A stretch of 64,000 nucleotides of DNA from Fretibacterium fastidiosum (GCF_964642095.1 NZ_OZ209244.1:2604001-2668000); one strand, 5' to 3'; shown: positions 17,491-26,414, counted from the first letter of the stretch. Notes: a model not told the origin generated them from the sequence alone. Made by a program: numbers and translations.

Positions 17491-18438
17491 ATGAGTAGAA
17501 AACTCGTTAAAGCAGAACGTCTGAAGAAATACTTCCCGAGTTCGCGCGGCACGGTTCATGCAGTTGATGACGTCTCCTTCACCATTGGGGTGGGCGAGAC
17601 ATTGGGCGTGGTTGGAGAATCCGGTTGTGGAAAGTCTACACTGGGGCGTACGCTTATTCGTCTTCAGGACCCAACCGCAGGGACGATCTATTTTGACGGA
17701 GAGGATATTACGACACTGGATGATAGACAGCTGTGGGGAAAACGGCGAGAGATGCAGATGATCTTTCAGGATCCCTTCTCCTCTCTGAACCCTCGCATGA
17801 CGATAAGCCAGACGATTGAAGAACCTCTCGTCCTTTACAATATCTGCCACGGTCGCATGGAGAGGCAAAAGATGGTGACTGAATTAATGGACACGGTGGG
17901 ATTGGCTCGACGACTTTACAACGCGTATCCCCACGAGCTTGACGGCGGACGCCGTCAGCGAATTGGTATAGCCCGTTCTCTAGCCCTAAGTCCGAAACTT
18001 ATCGTCTGTGACGAACCGGTATCCGCCTTGGACGTCTCCATCCAGGCGCAAATTTTGAACCTGATGCAGGAACTCCAGGAACAGTTTCACTTGACCTACA
18101 TGTTTATAACCCATGACCTCAGCGTTGTGCATCACATCTCAAACGACATCATGGTTATGTACCTCGGACAAACCGTTGAGAAGGCTCCGGCAGAAATACT
18201 GTTCAAAAACCCAAGGCATCCCTATACTAAGGCTCTGCTCTCTGCTATACCTATTCCAAGTCTACACAACAGAAGAAAGCCCATCCCGATGCGTGGGGAA
18301 ATCACCTCACCCATTGATCCGCCACGGGAGTGTCGTTTTGCGAAGCGCTGTGATCTTTCGGAGGAACGCTGCCACCATAATATCCCAGAACTCAGGGAAA
18401 TAGAACCGGAACATTTTGCGGCGTGTTTCCTATTGTAA
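17491..18438 (+). CDS. Peptide-type ABC transporter ATP-binding protein (DppF-like)
   Basis: The partner ATPase, 315 residues. Walker A is GESGCGKSTLGR, then IFQDPFSSLNPRM, a signature region reading DGGRRQRIGIARSLAL where SGG is usual, Walker B IVCDEPVSALDV and ITHDLSVV. The signature motif is therefore DGG rather than SGG, an unusual change of a nucleotide-contacting serine. The C-terminal CRFAKRCDLSEERC supplies the cysteine motif. ATG 17491 starts one base after the DppD stop; a GTG at 17479 is a possible alternative. It completes a five-gene importer. Confidence 0.92.
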   Translation: MSRKLVKAERLKKYFPSSRGTVHAVDDVSFTIGVGETLGVVGESGCGKSTLGRTLIRLQDPTAGTIYFDGEDITTLDDRQLWGKRREMQMIFQDPFSSLNPRMTISQTIEEPLVLYNICHGRMERQKMVTELMDTVGLARRLYNAYPHELDGGRRQRIGIARSLALSPKLIVCDEPVSALDVSIQAQILNLMQELQEQFHLTYMFITHDLSVVHHISNDIMVMYLGQTVEKAPAEILFKNPRHPYTKALLSAIPIPSLHNRRKPIPMRGEITSPIDPPRECRFAKRCDLSEERCHHNIPELREIEPEHFAACFLL

Positions 18439-18470
18439 GCAGAGGCGAGAAGGAGAATTAAGAGAGCGAG

Positions 18471-19367
18471 ATGTACACGTATGAAGAGATCAAGCCGCAA
18501 AACAAACAAGATGCTTTTGCAGCCATGTACCTGTGTATCACCAGGAGCATCAGGGATTTGTGTGGACAAAAGATTGGCGAACGGATCATCCGCGAGGCTG
18601 TCCGCCGCGCTGGGCATGACAGCGGAATGGCTCAACGTCAACGACTGTTAAAGGATGGATTGAAAACCAATATCCAAAATCTTTATCATTGTGACTGTGA
18701 CGTTGTGGCCGACCCACGCTTCCGAGAAAACGAAATTTTTAACGAGGAAGAGCGCCAGATATGGGAAGTGTACACCTGCCCATTGGCGGATTATTGGACC
18801 CGTCGAGACGGCTGGAAAGAGGGCAGCTTTTACTGTGAAGAATATCAACATGCCCGTGTCCTCGCTTTCACTGACGGCGTCGGCCAGGTGAATCTTTCCA
18901 CACTGCTGACATGTCCAAGAGACAACTGCTGCCGTTTCTCCGTTTATTTCAGGGAGGCAAACATGTCCCCTGAAAGGGCAAAAGAAGCCTTCGCTCATTG
19001 TGATCCTTCATACTGCGCCCCCGCCTCAATTCCAAGTAACACCAACCTTGATGAAAGCATCTGTCGCATGACCATTGCGCTCTATTGCCGATTAATGGAA
19101 ACTGCCGAAGACTTATGTGGGCAAGATGGCGTCTGCGCGGCGGCAGAAGGGTTGAAGCGCTGGGCGCTAGTGGCCCTCCAAACTTTGCATCTTCAGGCAG
19201 AGCACACCCTGCTTCCCATGAACATGGACTTTGTAAGGCTGAATTTTCCACTTGCATTGGACCCCGATGTTGATGGCGCTATCTGGGGAAAGCATAAGAC
19301 GGGTCAGGCCATGGAGATCATGAAGAAGTTGGTTTTATATCCCATAGCAAAAGCCTGTAAGGCATAG
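18471..19367 (+). CDS. ATC hydrolase-like protein, paralogue 1
   Basis: A 298-residue cytoplasmic protein with no signal peptide, 32 nt after the DppF-like gene. Its central part (CPLADYW, FYCEEYQHA, then CCRFSVYFRE) resembles the L-2-amino-thiazoline-4-carboxylic acid hydrolase family (PF14196), whose founding member opens the thiazoline ring on the way to cysteine. It aligns over its full length with the next gene: MYTYEE/MCTYEE, GHDxG, DPRFR, CPxAD.W, YCEE, and DPxYxAP are shared. The conserved Cys, His and acidic residues suggest a metal or nucleophile site. Family assignment is from memory of the motif pattern and is moderate; substrate is unknown. Confidence 0.55.
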   Translation: MYTYEEIKPQNKQDAFAAMYLCITRSIRDLCGQKIGERIIREAVRRAGHDSGMAQRQRLLKDGLKTNIQNLYHCDCDVVADPRFRENEIFNEEERQIWEVYTCPLADYWTRRDGWKEGSFYCEEYQHARVLAFTDGVGQVNLSTLLTCPRDNCCRFSVYFREANMSPERAKEAFAHCDPSYCAPASIPSNTNLDESICRMTIALYCRLMETAEDLCGQDGVCAAAEGLKRWALVALQTLHLQAEHTLLPMNMDFVRLNFPLALDPDVDGAIWGKHKTGQAMEIMKKLVLYPIAKACKA

Positions 19368-19408
19368 AAGATATACCGACAGAACTCTTAAGAAAGACAG
19401 GTGCAAAA

Positions 19409-20308
19409 ATGTGTACTTATGAAGAACAATGCGTCATGGATCTTTCTGATAATTACACTCTTCTCTACTCATTTATCGGCCGAGAGCTATTGGACGCCTT
19501 TGGAAAGGATGGAGAACGGGTATTGCGTGAGGGAACACGCCGTTATGGTCACGACCGCGGCGAGCATTCCCGAAAGCGCCATATTGATCTTGGAGTTAAA
19601 ATTAATATGAAAAGTCTTTTTTCAATTGGAGGCGACCTGCCGCCCGACCCACGCTTTCGTCGTGATCTTCAGGAATTGAACTCGGAAGAGCGCGTTTCGC
19701 ATACATTGGTCTGCCCCATGGCAGATATCTGGAAAGCTTATGGAGAGCGTGATATTGGCAGAATATATTGCGAGGAATTTCACCCGGCGTGCTATAACCA
19801 TTATGCCTACGATTATGCTCACACAAATCTAGCTAAAACCCTTACCCAGGAGAAAGACGAATACTGCGCGTTCAACGTCGTGCTCCGAGCCGAGAACCTG
19901 CCGGATCACTTAAAACCTATGTGCTTCGAAGAATATGATCCCGGCTACGTCGCTCCCGAGATTACCTCTAAAAAAGCCTATGGAAAGTCCGGCTTTGAGG
20001 CCCTCAGCATTAAGCTGTATTATTACCTCCTGGAATGTGCCGAGGAATCCTTTGACGATCGAGGGTGCGTTGCAGTTGAATCCGCGTTGAGGAAGATCGC
20101 GAATGATGCAGTGGGCAGGGCAAAGAAAACGGCCGACAAGTATGGCAAACCACTCGATAAAGCAATTGTTAATGACACCTACCCTATCTCCCTTGAGCCT
20201 ACAAAACTCTGGGATGAATATTCTGGTCATATGGCAAAAGGACGCTTTCTCAAAGTTTTTGTTCCCGAAGTGCTTCGACTCCTTTCGGCCTATGTCAATA
20301 ACAGCTAG
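19409..20308 (+). CDS. ATC hydrolase-like protein, paralogue 2
   Basis: A 299-residue paralogue of the preceding gene. It keeps MCTYEE, RRYGHDRG, DPRFRRD, CPMADIW, IYCEEFHPA, YCAFNVVLRAE and EEYDPGYVAPE, so the same fold is expected, but the intervening sequence is well diverged. The pair could act as a heteromer or on different substrates. Both appear to be terminal genes of the peptide-type ABC operon, so the most economical reading is that they act on the imported compound. There is no strong SD; the start is chosen because the N-termini of the paralogues align there. Confidence 0.55.
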   Translation: MCTYEEQCVMDLSDNYTLLYSFIGRELLDAFGKDGERVLREGTRRYGHDRGEHSRKRHIDLGVKINMKSLFSIGGDLPPDPRFRRDLQELNSEERVSHTLVCPMADIWKAYGERDIGRIYCEEFHPACYNHYAYDYAHTNLAKTLTQEKDEYCAFNVVLRAENLPDHLKPMCFEEYDPGYVAPEITSKKAYGKSGFEALSIKLYYYLLECAEESFDDRGCVAVESALRKIANDAVGRAKKTADKYGKPLDKAIVNDTYPISLEPTKLWDEYSGHMAKGRFLKVFVPEVLRLLSAYVNNS

Positions 20309-20463
20309 GGCGTGTCATCAATGCACCCTCTTGTCATAACGCCTTGCTATCACCCGGCTCCAAACCCAATGTAGGGGTGAGGGAAGATAAAAAGCCTACA
20401 GACGTCAGTTTATTCGCGGCAGATGAGCTTTACAGCACAAAAAGCAAAAGAGACTGTCAGATA

Positions 20464-20640
20464 TGGATTGTCATCAACTTGGAGCAACGGAACGAGAAAG
20501 TGTAGCGCCTTCGCACACGGGGATGCGGAAAGCCGCAAGATTGCCGGTGTCCTGAACCGAAGTCCATCGACGATCGGCAGGGTACGCCGGCATAATCTCG
20601 CAAGAGGAGGCCTGCAGCGCCCACGAGGCAGGCAAGTTCC
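20464..20640 (+). pseudogene. IS30-family transposase remnant
   Basis: Two frames together read like the N-terminal helix-turn-helix of IS30 transposases: HQLGATERESVA in one frame, then after a shift SRKIAGVLNRSPSTIGRVRRHN. The second piece matches the usual IA..L.RSPSTI.RE.RRN pattern, with the RE pair altered. No catalytic DDE region follows before the YeiH gene, so this is a decayed fragment. The rest of the 20309-20701 gap shows no gene. Confidence 0.5.
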
Positions 20641-20701
20641 ATCGCCTGCACCGCAAACGCTGCAAGGGGTTTGTCGTGTTTTGGTTACACATCCTGCGCG
20701 A

Positions 20702-21754
20702 TCACAGTCCAAGGTAACGTTGAAGTCCGATGCTGACCAATGTAATTGTAATCCAGCATGTAAAACCAAGGAAAATGGGCTTGCCACCCCTTTTCAAAAG
20801 GTCAATGAGGTTTGCATTTAGGCCTATTGCAGCCATAGACATGACTATAAAAAATTTGCTGAGACCTTTCAGCACTCCAAACATCCCATTGATATACTCC
20901 AGCGCTACACCAGAGCAGCTCTGCAATAGAACGGTAGTCACAACTGAAGCCAGGACAAAATACACAACAAACATTGGCAGGATGGAGCTCAACTTGAAAG
21001 AACGCACGGCTTCGTTGGCATGACTACGTTTTCTGAAGTAAACGATGGAGAGCACAAGGGTTATTGGAATTATTGCCAGCGTTCTCGTTAATTTAACCAC
21101 CGTGGCATACTCCAACACGCTGCCGCCCGTCTCATGCAATGTGTCCCAGGTGGAAGCCACAGCAGTAACAGAAGAAGTGTCATTAACCGCCGTACCTGCA
21201 AAAAGTCCAAAACTTTCATTGGACATTCCCAACTCAGCTCCGATACTGGGAAATATCAGTGCAGCAATAACGTTAAACAAGAAGATAACAGAAACAGCCT
21301 GCGCAATTTCACCGTCATTAGCATCAATAACAGGAGCGGTAGCCGCTATAGCAGAGCCCCCACAAATTGAGGAGCCCACGCCGATAAGCGTCGCTGTTTT
21401 TGCGGGAATCTTCAGGAGCCTTTGTAGAACAAACGCGACAATCAGCGACGTTGCAATTGTAAACACAATCACAGGCAAGGAGGTGACACCAATCTTTCCA
21501 AGGGTTGACAGATTGAGGCCAAACCCCAACAGTACAACCGCAAGTTGAAGCACTTTTTTAGAAGTAAACGCAACGCCATATTTCAAGTCAGCCCTAAGCG
21601 GAACCCCCAGGACCAAAATCATACTCATAAGAATCGCCAGGACAGGTGCTCCCATAAGGGCAAAAACGTCCGTTTGTTTTACAATAAAACAAGCTATCAC
21701 TGCTATCACCAGGCACAAGGTGACGCCAGGAATTATTTTTTTGATGTCCTTCAT
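20702..21754 (-). CDS. YeiH-family putative sulfate/anion exporter
   Basis: A 350-residue membrane protein with about ten hydrophobic segments. Diagnostic features are the duplicated-looking core with LLGFGLNLSTLGKIG, GVGSSICGGSAIAATAPVI and FGLFAGTAVNDTSSVTA, typical of YeiH/PSE proteins. Members are annotated as putative sulfate exporters and some accompany sulfonate degradation. Start at 21754 follows GGGAG. In this island, sulfur export would fit thiazoline or cysteine breakdown by the ATC hydrolase-like genes, but that link is inference. It is the last gene of a minus-strand set with the OCD-like and BCCT genes. Confidence 0.85.
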   Translation of the reverse strand: MKDIKKIIPGVTLCLVIAVIACFIVKQTDVFALMGAPVLAILMSMILVLGVPLRADLKYGVAFTSKKVLQLAVVLLGFGLNLSTLGKIGVTSLPVIVFTIATSLIVAFVLQRLLKIPAKTATLIGVGSSICGGSAIAATAPVIDANDGEIAQAVSVIFLFNVIAALIFPSIGAELGMSNESFGLFAGTAVNDTSSVTAVASTWDTLHETGGSVLEYATVVKLTRTLAIIPITLVLSIVYFRKRSHANEAVRSFKLSSILPMFVVYFVLASVVTTVLLQSCSGVALEYINGMFGVLKGLSKFFIVMSMAAIGLNANLIDLLKRGGKPIFLGFTCWITITLVSIGLQRYLGL

Positions 21755-21779
21755 CAATAGTACTCCCTTTTGCACGTTG

Positions 21780-22775
21780 CTAACGATAGAACAATTTCGT
21801 GCCAATGTTATCTGCCGTAGCCTTCTCAAAATACAATTGGCCAAGTGCAATATCGCTAGTGGAAAGCCCACGGTGCCAGAAGAGAATCTTTTCGTCATCT
21901 GACTCACGTCCGGGCTTTTTACCTGAAACGATCTCGCCAAGTTCTGCGTACAGAGTCTTTTGCGTCAATTTTCCCGCACGGACATGAGGGCTGAGACTCC
22001 CCAGTTTCCCACCTTCTTTGCATTGGTTCCAGTCGTCCACCACAACCTTATCCATTACATCGGTTAAGGATATCTCATTCGCACAGATTGTACCATAAGG
22101 AACAACCAAGTTGCCAGGTCGAACCCACTCAGTCTTCAAAAGCGGTTGTGGCTCGGTCAGGCGTGTGGCCTCCACCATAATGTCAGCCCCTTCCAAACAC
22201 TCTTGACTGCTGTGGGTTAACGTTATTTTTTTATGAATACGTTCTTCCAGCTGCGCTGCAAAAGCCTCCATAGATTCCTGACGTTTGCTGTTAATGCGTA
22301 TCTCATCGAAATCAAAAAGATGATCCAACAGGACAACGTTCCAAAATGCAGTACCGCGACTGCCGAGATGCCCCAGGATTTTGTTCTTTTTCTTCGCCAG
22401 ATATTTTGCGCCAACGGCTGTAACAGCTCCGGTTCGCATAGAAGTGATCGCTGTCGCATCGATAACGGCATACGGCGCTCCCGTCTCGGGGTCAAAAAGA
22501 TTCAACAACGCCATCTCTGAGGGAAGGTTCTTCTTGTAGTTATACACATAATCGCCAACGACCTTGACCCCCACTGCCCGTTTAGGTTCAATGTACCCCC
22601 GCAGAACATTAAAATGTCCGTTATACTCCGAGTTGGGATTGATATGCACCCTGGGCTCTATAGAGGTCTTGCCCTCCCCCTGCGCTGCCAGGCTTTCTTC
22701 TATAGCTTGAATGATTTCTTCGTCGTCCAAGTGGATGCTCTCTATGTCCTTTGAACTTAAATATAAAATTTCCAT
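21780..22775 (-). CDS. Ornithine cyclodeaminase / mu-crystallin family enzyme
   Basis: A 331-residue NAD(P)-dependent enzyme. Family signatures include PRVHINP near residue 45, AVIDATAITSMRTGAVTAVGAKYLA, and a degenerate nucleotide-binding loop GHLGSRGTAFWNV where GxGxQA is usual. The C-terminal third has VVVDDWNQCKEGG, ELGEIVSGKKPGR and the ending HRGLSTSDIALGQLYFEKA. Members deaminate or reduce small amino acids or imines (ornithine, alanine, ketimines), so the exact substrate cannot be read. ATG 22775 is preferred with GAGGG 8 nt upstream. It lies 30 nt after the BCCT carrier, suggesting the carrier supplies its substrate. Confidence 0.85.
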   Translation of the reverse strand: MEILYLSSKDIESIHLDDEEIIQAIEESLAAQGEGKTSIEPRVHINPNSEYNGHFNVLRGYIEPKRAVGVKVVGDYVYNYKKNLPSEMALLNLFDPETGAPYAVIDATAITSMRTGAVTAVGAKYLAKKKNKILGHLGSRGTAFWNVVLLDHLFDFDEIRINSKRQESMEAFAAQLEERIHKKITLTHSSQECLEGADIMVEATRLTEPQPLLKTEWVRPGNLVVPYGTICANEISLTDVMDKVVVDDWNQCKEGGKLGSLSPHVRAGKLTQKTLYAELGEIVSGKKPGRESDDEKILFWHRGLSTSDIALGQLYFEKATADNIGTKLFYR

Positions 22776-22805
22776 AACCATCACCCTCAATCTATATTGG
22801 CACCA

Positions 22806-24386
22806 CTAATATTTGTCCCTGTATTCGCCTTGGATTTCACGATTGAAGAACGTTTTCAAGAACGCGCACAGTTGTAGAACAAACACGCTCAAAACAACAA
22901 ACGCACCTACAGCAGAGAGTTGTCTTGCGCCATCAACCCCACGGACACCGCCCGCGAAAGCTCCCATGATAACGGAAACCGCCCCGATGATGATACCCCA
23001 AACCAATTTCAGGGAGCCGGGGGCCTCGTCCGATGTGCGGTCGCTTGAAACGCACAGAGAGGCCAGGGTATGCGTGATAGAATCGGCAGCCGTGCTAAAC
23101 GACAGGAGAAGTGTCACCATAACAACCGGAATCAGAACGATGCCGAGATTCATCGGCAAGTGTTGCAAAAATCCCCATACCGCCGCAGTCGCTCCGTTTT
23201 CTTTGAGGATGCTCACCAGGTCAACAACACCGTTCATCTGCCAATTCAGCGCTGTGCCGCCCCAGACTGAAAACCACACCAAGCCAAATATTGACGGAAG
23301 TATCCAGTTGATGATCATGAACTCCCGAATCGTCCTTCCATAGGAAATTTTTGCCAAGAACAATCCCATCACTGGCGCATAAGCGATCCATACCGTCCAA
23401 TCAAACAGCGTCCACCAGGCAGTCAAGGCCTCTCCTCCAATATCTATGGGATCAAGTCCCCAAAGCCAAAAATTGTTCAGCCATTCCCCAAGCCCAATAG
23501 GAAGCGTTTTGCATATCTCGACGATAGGCCCCGTGAAGAACAGGACAATGAGAAGGGCATAGAATATTTTGCTGTTAAGCGTTGCCAACTTCTTGATACC
23601 TTTATCAAGGCCCGTATAAGCGGCCCCCGTGAAAATAGTCGTTGTGATAATCCCCAACACAATCCAGGTCATGGTCCCGGTCTCCATGCCGTAGGCCACC
23701 TTGAAGCCGTTAATGACAAATGCCAGCCCCGTCCCCAAGCCACATGCCATGCCAAGAACGATACCAATCGTGCAGAGTGTGTCCACAAGGCTGGCGACCG
23801 CAGGACTGTCCGCCCAATGGCCAATAACAGGTTTAATTGTGGCAACGACCGAGAAATTCTCCTTCTTGTTAAAAAACAGATACGCGATCAAAAGGCCGGT
23901 AATACAATAAAATGCATAGGGGACAAAGGTCCAGTTGTAGAAGCACCTTCCCATGGCAAAACGGGCTGCCTCCACCGTCTGCGGCTGAATGCCCAATGTA
24001 TCCAGTTCACCGTAGACGTTGCCAAAATAAACCATTGGCTCATTGATTCCCCAGTTGACGATACCGACGGAGATGCCACCGGTCAAAGCCATGGCAAACC
24101 ACGTCCTGAATGGATACTTAGGCTGAGCGTCCGGTCCACCGATGCGTATGTTTCCAATCCTGCCAAACGTGACGAGGACAATGGCAAACAGGCAAATGAC
24201 TGCGATAATTTGATAAAGCCAGCCGAAATTCAAAAGTGAAAAGCGGAAAACAGCCCTGCACGCCGACTTCAGCCAATCATTTTTTAAAATCCCGACAATA
24301 ATAGCGAGGGTCATAAACAGAAACGAAGGATAAAAGACCCCCTTGCGAAGAGTACGTTTCACTCGCATTTCTTTTTGCTCCAACAT
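22806..24386 (-). CDS. BCCT-family transporter (betaine/choline/carnitine type)
   Basis: A 526-residue secondary carrier with about twelve membrane segments. The core signature region reads WWTLFDWTVWIAYAPVMGLFLAKISYGRTIREF, interrupted here as WWTLFDWTVW then GLFLAKISYGRTIREF, corresponding to the BCCT motif with the CaiT-like RTIRE. N-terminal NWLKSA and GGISVGIVNWGINEPMVYF are also typical. It would take up or exchange a trimethylammonium or zwitterionic compound. The start follows GGAGGGG. Genes for an OCD-like enzyme and YeiH follow in the same direction, and a broken aromatic amino-acid lyase precedes it. Confidence 0.9.
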   Translation of the reverse strand: MLEQKEMRVKRTLRKGVFYPSFLFMTLAIIVGILKNDWLKSACRAVFRFSLLNFGWLYQIIAVICLFAIVLVTFGRIGNIRIGGPDAQPKYPFRTWFAMALTGGISVGIVNWGINEPMVYFGNVYGELDTLGIQPQTVEAARFAMGRCFYNWTFVPYAFYCITGLLIAYLFFNKKENFSVVATIKPVIGHWADSPAVASLVDTLCTIGIVLGMACGLGTGLAFVINGFKVAYGMETGTMTWIVLGIITTTIFTGAAYTGLDKGIKKLATLNSKIFYALLIVLFFTGPIVEICKTLPIGLGEWLNNFWLWGLDPIDIGGEALTAWWTLFDWTVWIAYAPVMGLFLAKISYGRTIREFMIINWILPSIFGLVWFSVWGGTALNWQMNGVVDLVSILKENGATAAVWGFLQHLPMNLGIVLIPVVMVTLLLSFSTAADSITHTLASLCVSSDRTSDEAPGSLKLVWGIIIGAVSVIMGAFAGGVRGVDGARQLSAVGAFVVLSVFVLQLCAFLKTFFNREIQGEYRDKY

Positions 24387-24435
24387 TTATTTCCCCTCCT
24401 GTATTCATCAAAATATGTTCAACTGTTTTTCAGAC

Positions 24436-24789
24436 CTAATAGTCCGCCAGAACGCAGAAACTCGTGCGTGCGTTCAATATGGCTATGGTCGCACGTACTT
24501 CCTCAACCGTCGCATAATTCCCTACAGCGACAGAATGAGAATGGAGCATGTTGTCGTTGAAGCGCGTTATAGACTCCTTCGTAACTTTCTTATCCTTATT
24601 CCAACCGACCCCACGATTACAACCATAAATTGGCACACCTCTCGCAGACAGCTCAAAGACCAGCTTCCGCCCTTCAATCAAGCGCGACATGACTTCGTCA
24701 GGAACCGAAACTGTCCACATATCGCAGCTGATTCGCTTGACGTCATTCACGGTCAATCTCGAGCCAGTGAGTTTCACTTCCCTGTTCAA
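24436..24789 (-). pseudogene. Truncated histidine/aromatic amino-acid ammonia-lyase
   Basis: A 117-residue ORF matching only the N-terminus of the HAL/PAL family: LTGSRLTVNDVKRI, IYGCNRGVGWNKDKK, and NMLHSHSVAVGNYATVEEVRATIAI. It departs from the family after about residue 105 and stops. The family is about 500 residues and forms its MIO cofactor from an Ala-Ser-Gly triplet near residue 143, which is absent here, so the product cannot be catalytic. The BCCT gene begins 49 nt further on, so the rest was deleted. The start is TTG 24789 behind GGGAG. It hints that the ancestral cassette processed an aromatic or histidine-like amino acid. Confidence 0.65.
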
Positions 24790-24975
24790 ACTCTCACTCC
24801 CTTCCCTGCGGATTGCTTATGAAATTCGTTATTTTACCAGTAAGTTTAGTTTATCTCGTGAACTACTTATTGTAAAATAGTAATTAATGGATGTATCATA
24901 AGGTAAAGCAAATACATCTAAAATCTTGTAGGAATTATTTTAACTTTAGGATTCTCGAAGGGAGAAACGCTCAAG
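24790..24975. promoter_or_regulatory. Divergent promoter region, lyase remnant/BCCT operon and LysR
   Basis: A very AT-rich 186-bp gap between divergent genes. On the minus strand TTTACA and TAAACT, 17 nt apart, form a plausible promoter for the lyase remnant, BCCT, OCD and YeiH set. A LysR operator is expected here by analogy, but I cannot single out one T-N11-A site with confidence. Confidence 0.3.
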
Positions 24976-25845
24976 ATGACTCTTCGTGAAATGCATATCT
25001 TCATAGAGGTTTGTAAAACCGGCAGCATGACCGAGGCAGGACGACGCCTTTTTATCTCTCAGTCCACTGTCAGCCAGGTCATTCTGGCCCTTGAAAAGCA
25101 GTATCACTTGAAGCTTTTTGAGCGAAACAAGAAAAGGTTGATCATTACCGAACAGGGCAAAATAATGCAAAATAGTTGCATAAAAATTTTATCCGAGGTC
25201 GAAGAATTGGAATATAGTCTGAGTCATATGGGACAAAAGCATATACGCGTTGGTACAACGCTGATTTCCTCCAGCAGTGTTCTGGATCAAATCTGGAGTG
25301 CATACCACCTCGCCTGTCCCGATGTTCGTACTCAAATTATCGTCGAAGACAATGAATCCTTGGTGTACAAGCTTCAAAATCATGATTTAGATGTTGTCAT
25401 TACCGAGCAAAACGTTGAAGCCAGAGATATGTTTTGCAGGAAGTTTGCGGAGGACGTATTCGTCCTTATCTGTGCGGAAGGAAACGAGTTTTTTAACAGG
25501 GACAGGATTCAGCTCAATGAATTGCACGGGAAGCAGCTCATTACCCGCGAGAGAGGGAATCCTACGAGGGAATTAATTGAGCAAGTCATGGCTGAACAGA
25601 ACATTCTTATTCATCTCATTGAATTTAATAACATTGACATCATCAAGGCAGAGGTCATAAAAAAGCATGGCATCGCCATCATGGCACGTCGTCTTCTCGT
25701 TCAGGAACTGCAGCGTAGACTTCTACGGGCAATTCCAATCGCAGACCTCAAGAAAAAACGCTCCTTCTACGTTCTCTCACAAATTCATTCGCTCTCGAAT
25801 CCCATCATCGAACAATTCATCAAAATTTGCCAGTCTATCGCATAG
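24976..25845 (+). CDS. LysR-family transcriptional regulator
   Basis: A 289-residue LysR regulator. Its N-terminal helix-turn-helix (residues 1-60) reads MTLREMHIFIEVCKTGSMTEAG, with LFISQSTVSQVILALE as recognition helix. The remaining 220 residues form the usual two-lobed effector domain (HIRVGTTLISSSS, DLDVVITEQNV). It is divergent from the lyase remnant/BCCT/OCD/YeiH set and is the likely regulator of that set. It is not closely similar to the other island LysR at 11885-12835. Confidence 0.9.
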   Translation: MTLREMHIFIEVCKTGSMTEAGRRLFISQSTVSQVILALEKQYHLKLFERNKKRLIITEQGKIMQNSCIKILSEVEELEYSLSHMGQKHIRVGTTLISSSSVLDQIWSAYHLACPDVRTQIIVEDNESLVYKLQNHDLDVVITEQNVEARDMFCRKFAEDVFVLICAEGNEFFNRDRIQLNELHGKQLITRERGNPTRELIEQVMAEQNILIHLIEFNNIDIIKAEVIKKHGIAIMARRLLVQELQRRLLRAIPIADLKKKRSFYVLSQIHSLSNPIIEQFIKICQSIA

Positions 25846-25897
25846 AGCCCATTTCTCGCCTGGCACCAACGGAAAATGTCATAACGCTTGAATCTTT

Positions 25898-25930
25898 GGT
25901 GGTTATTCACCAGCTGAGTGAACATCCACC
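25898..25930 (+). terminator. Candidate terminator hairpin after LysR
   Basis: GGTGGTTATTCAC and GTGAACATCCACC form an imperfect stem with two internal mismatched bases around the loop cagctga, 53 nt after the LysR stop. There is no strong T-run. It is the only structured element between the regulator and the repeat that starts at 25981. Confidence 0.35.
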
Positions 25931-25980
25931 TTAAATATTGAATGCTATGCGTGTAAGTTCTTATCCTAAAGACATTCTGA

Positions 25981-26414
25981 TACCAAATCGCGTTTAATAT
26001 GGATTGCCTCCCCTGAAAGGGGAGGTGGTTCGCGTCAGCGAACCGGAGGGGTTCGGCCAGACGACCGGCCTCACGCAAGCCGATCTTTCGGGAGGATTGC
26101 GGCGGCCGGTCGGTCGGCTGAGGGCGAAGGAAGTCCGGGGGACTTCCGCAGCTCGGTCAGACGACGCAGCTTATGCAATCGCGTCAGCGATTGCAGCACT
26201 GCGTTGGTCGGCTGTGCCGAAGCAAGGCAATTGATTGCCTTGTGGAGGCGTTGGCGGGGAATGTCAGACAGGCGCGTCTTATGAAAAACACCCCTCCCCT
26301 TCGGGGAGCCTTCCGGCTGCCGTTCGCTGACGCTCACGGGCCGTCAGTCCCAGCCCCTTCGGGGCAGCCCCCCTTGCAGGGGGGCCTTTCTTGCCCTTTA
26401 GACGCAAATTGGTA
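25981..26414. repeat. Modular hairpin repeat, copy A (complete, MITE-like)
   Basis: A 434-bp non-coding element bounded by TACCAAATCGCGTTTAA and its imperfect inverted copy TTAGACGCAAATTGGTA (14 of 17 positions pair). The trinucleotide TGA is duplicated at both ends (25978-25980 and 26415-26417), as expected for transposition. Inside are successive hairpins: CCTCCCCTGAAAGGGGAGG, GGTTCGCGTCAGCGAACC, a GGCCGG-closed cassette (26065-26109), GGAAGTCC/GGACTTCC, a perfect GCAATCGC-GTCA-GCGATTGC cassette (26175-26194), AAGGCAAT/ATTGCCTT, and CCCCTTCGGGG-type hairpins at the right end. No transposase is encoded, so mobilisation would be in trans. The copy lies beside the island's right border. Confidence 0.8.

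Noticed and set aside
20423..20821. 132-codon ORF across the IS30 remnant
   Set aside because: It mixes frames and runs into the YeiH gene from the other strand; only the transposase fragment is meaningful.
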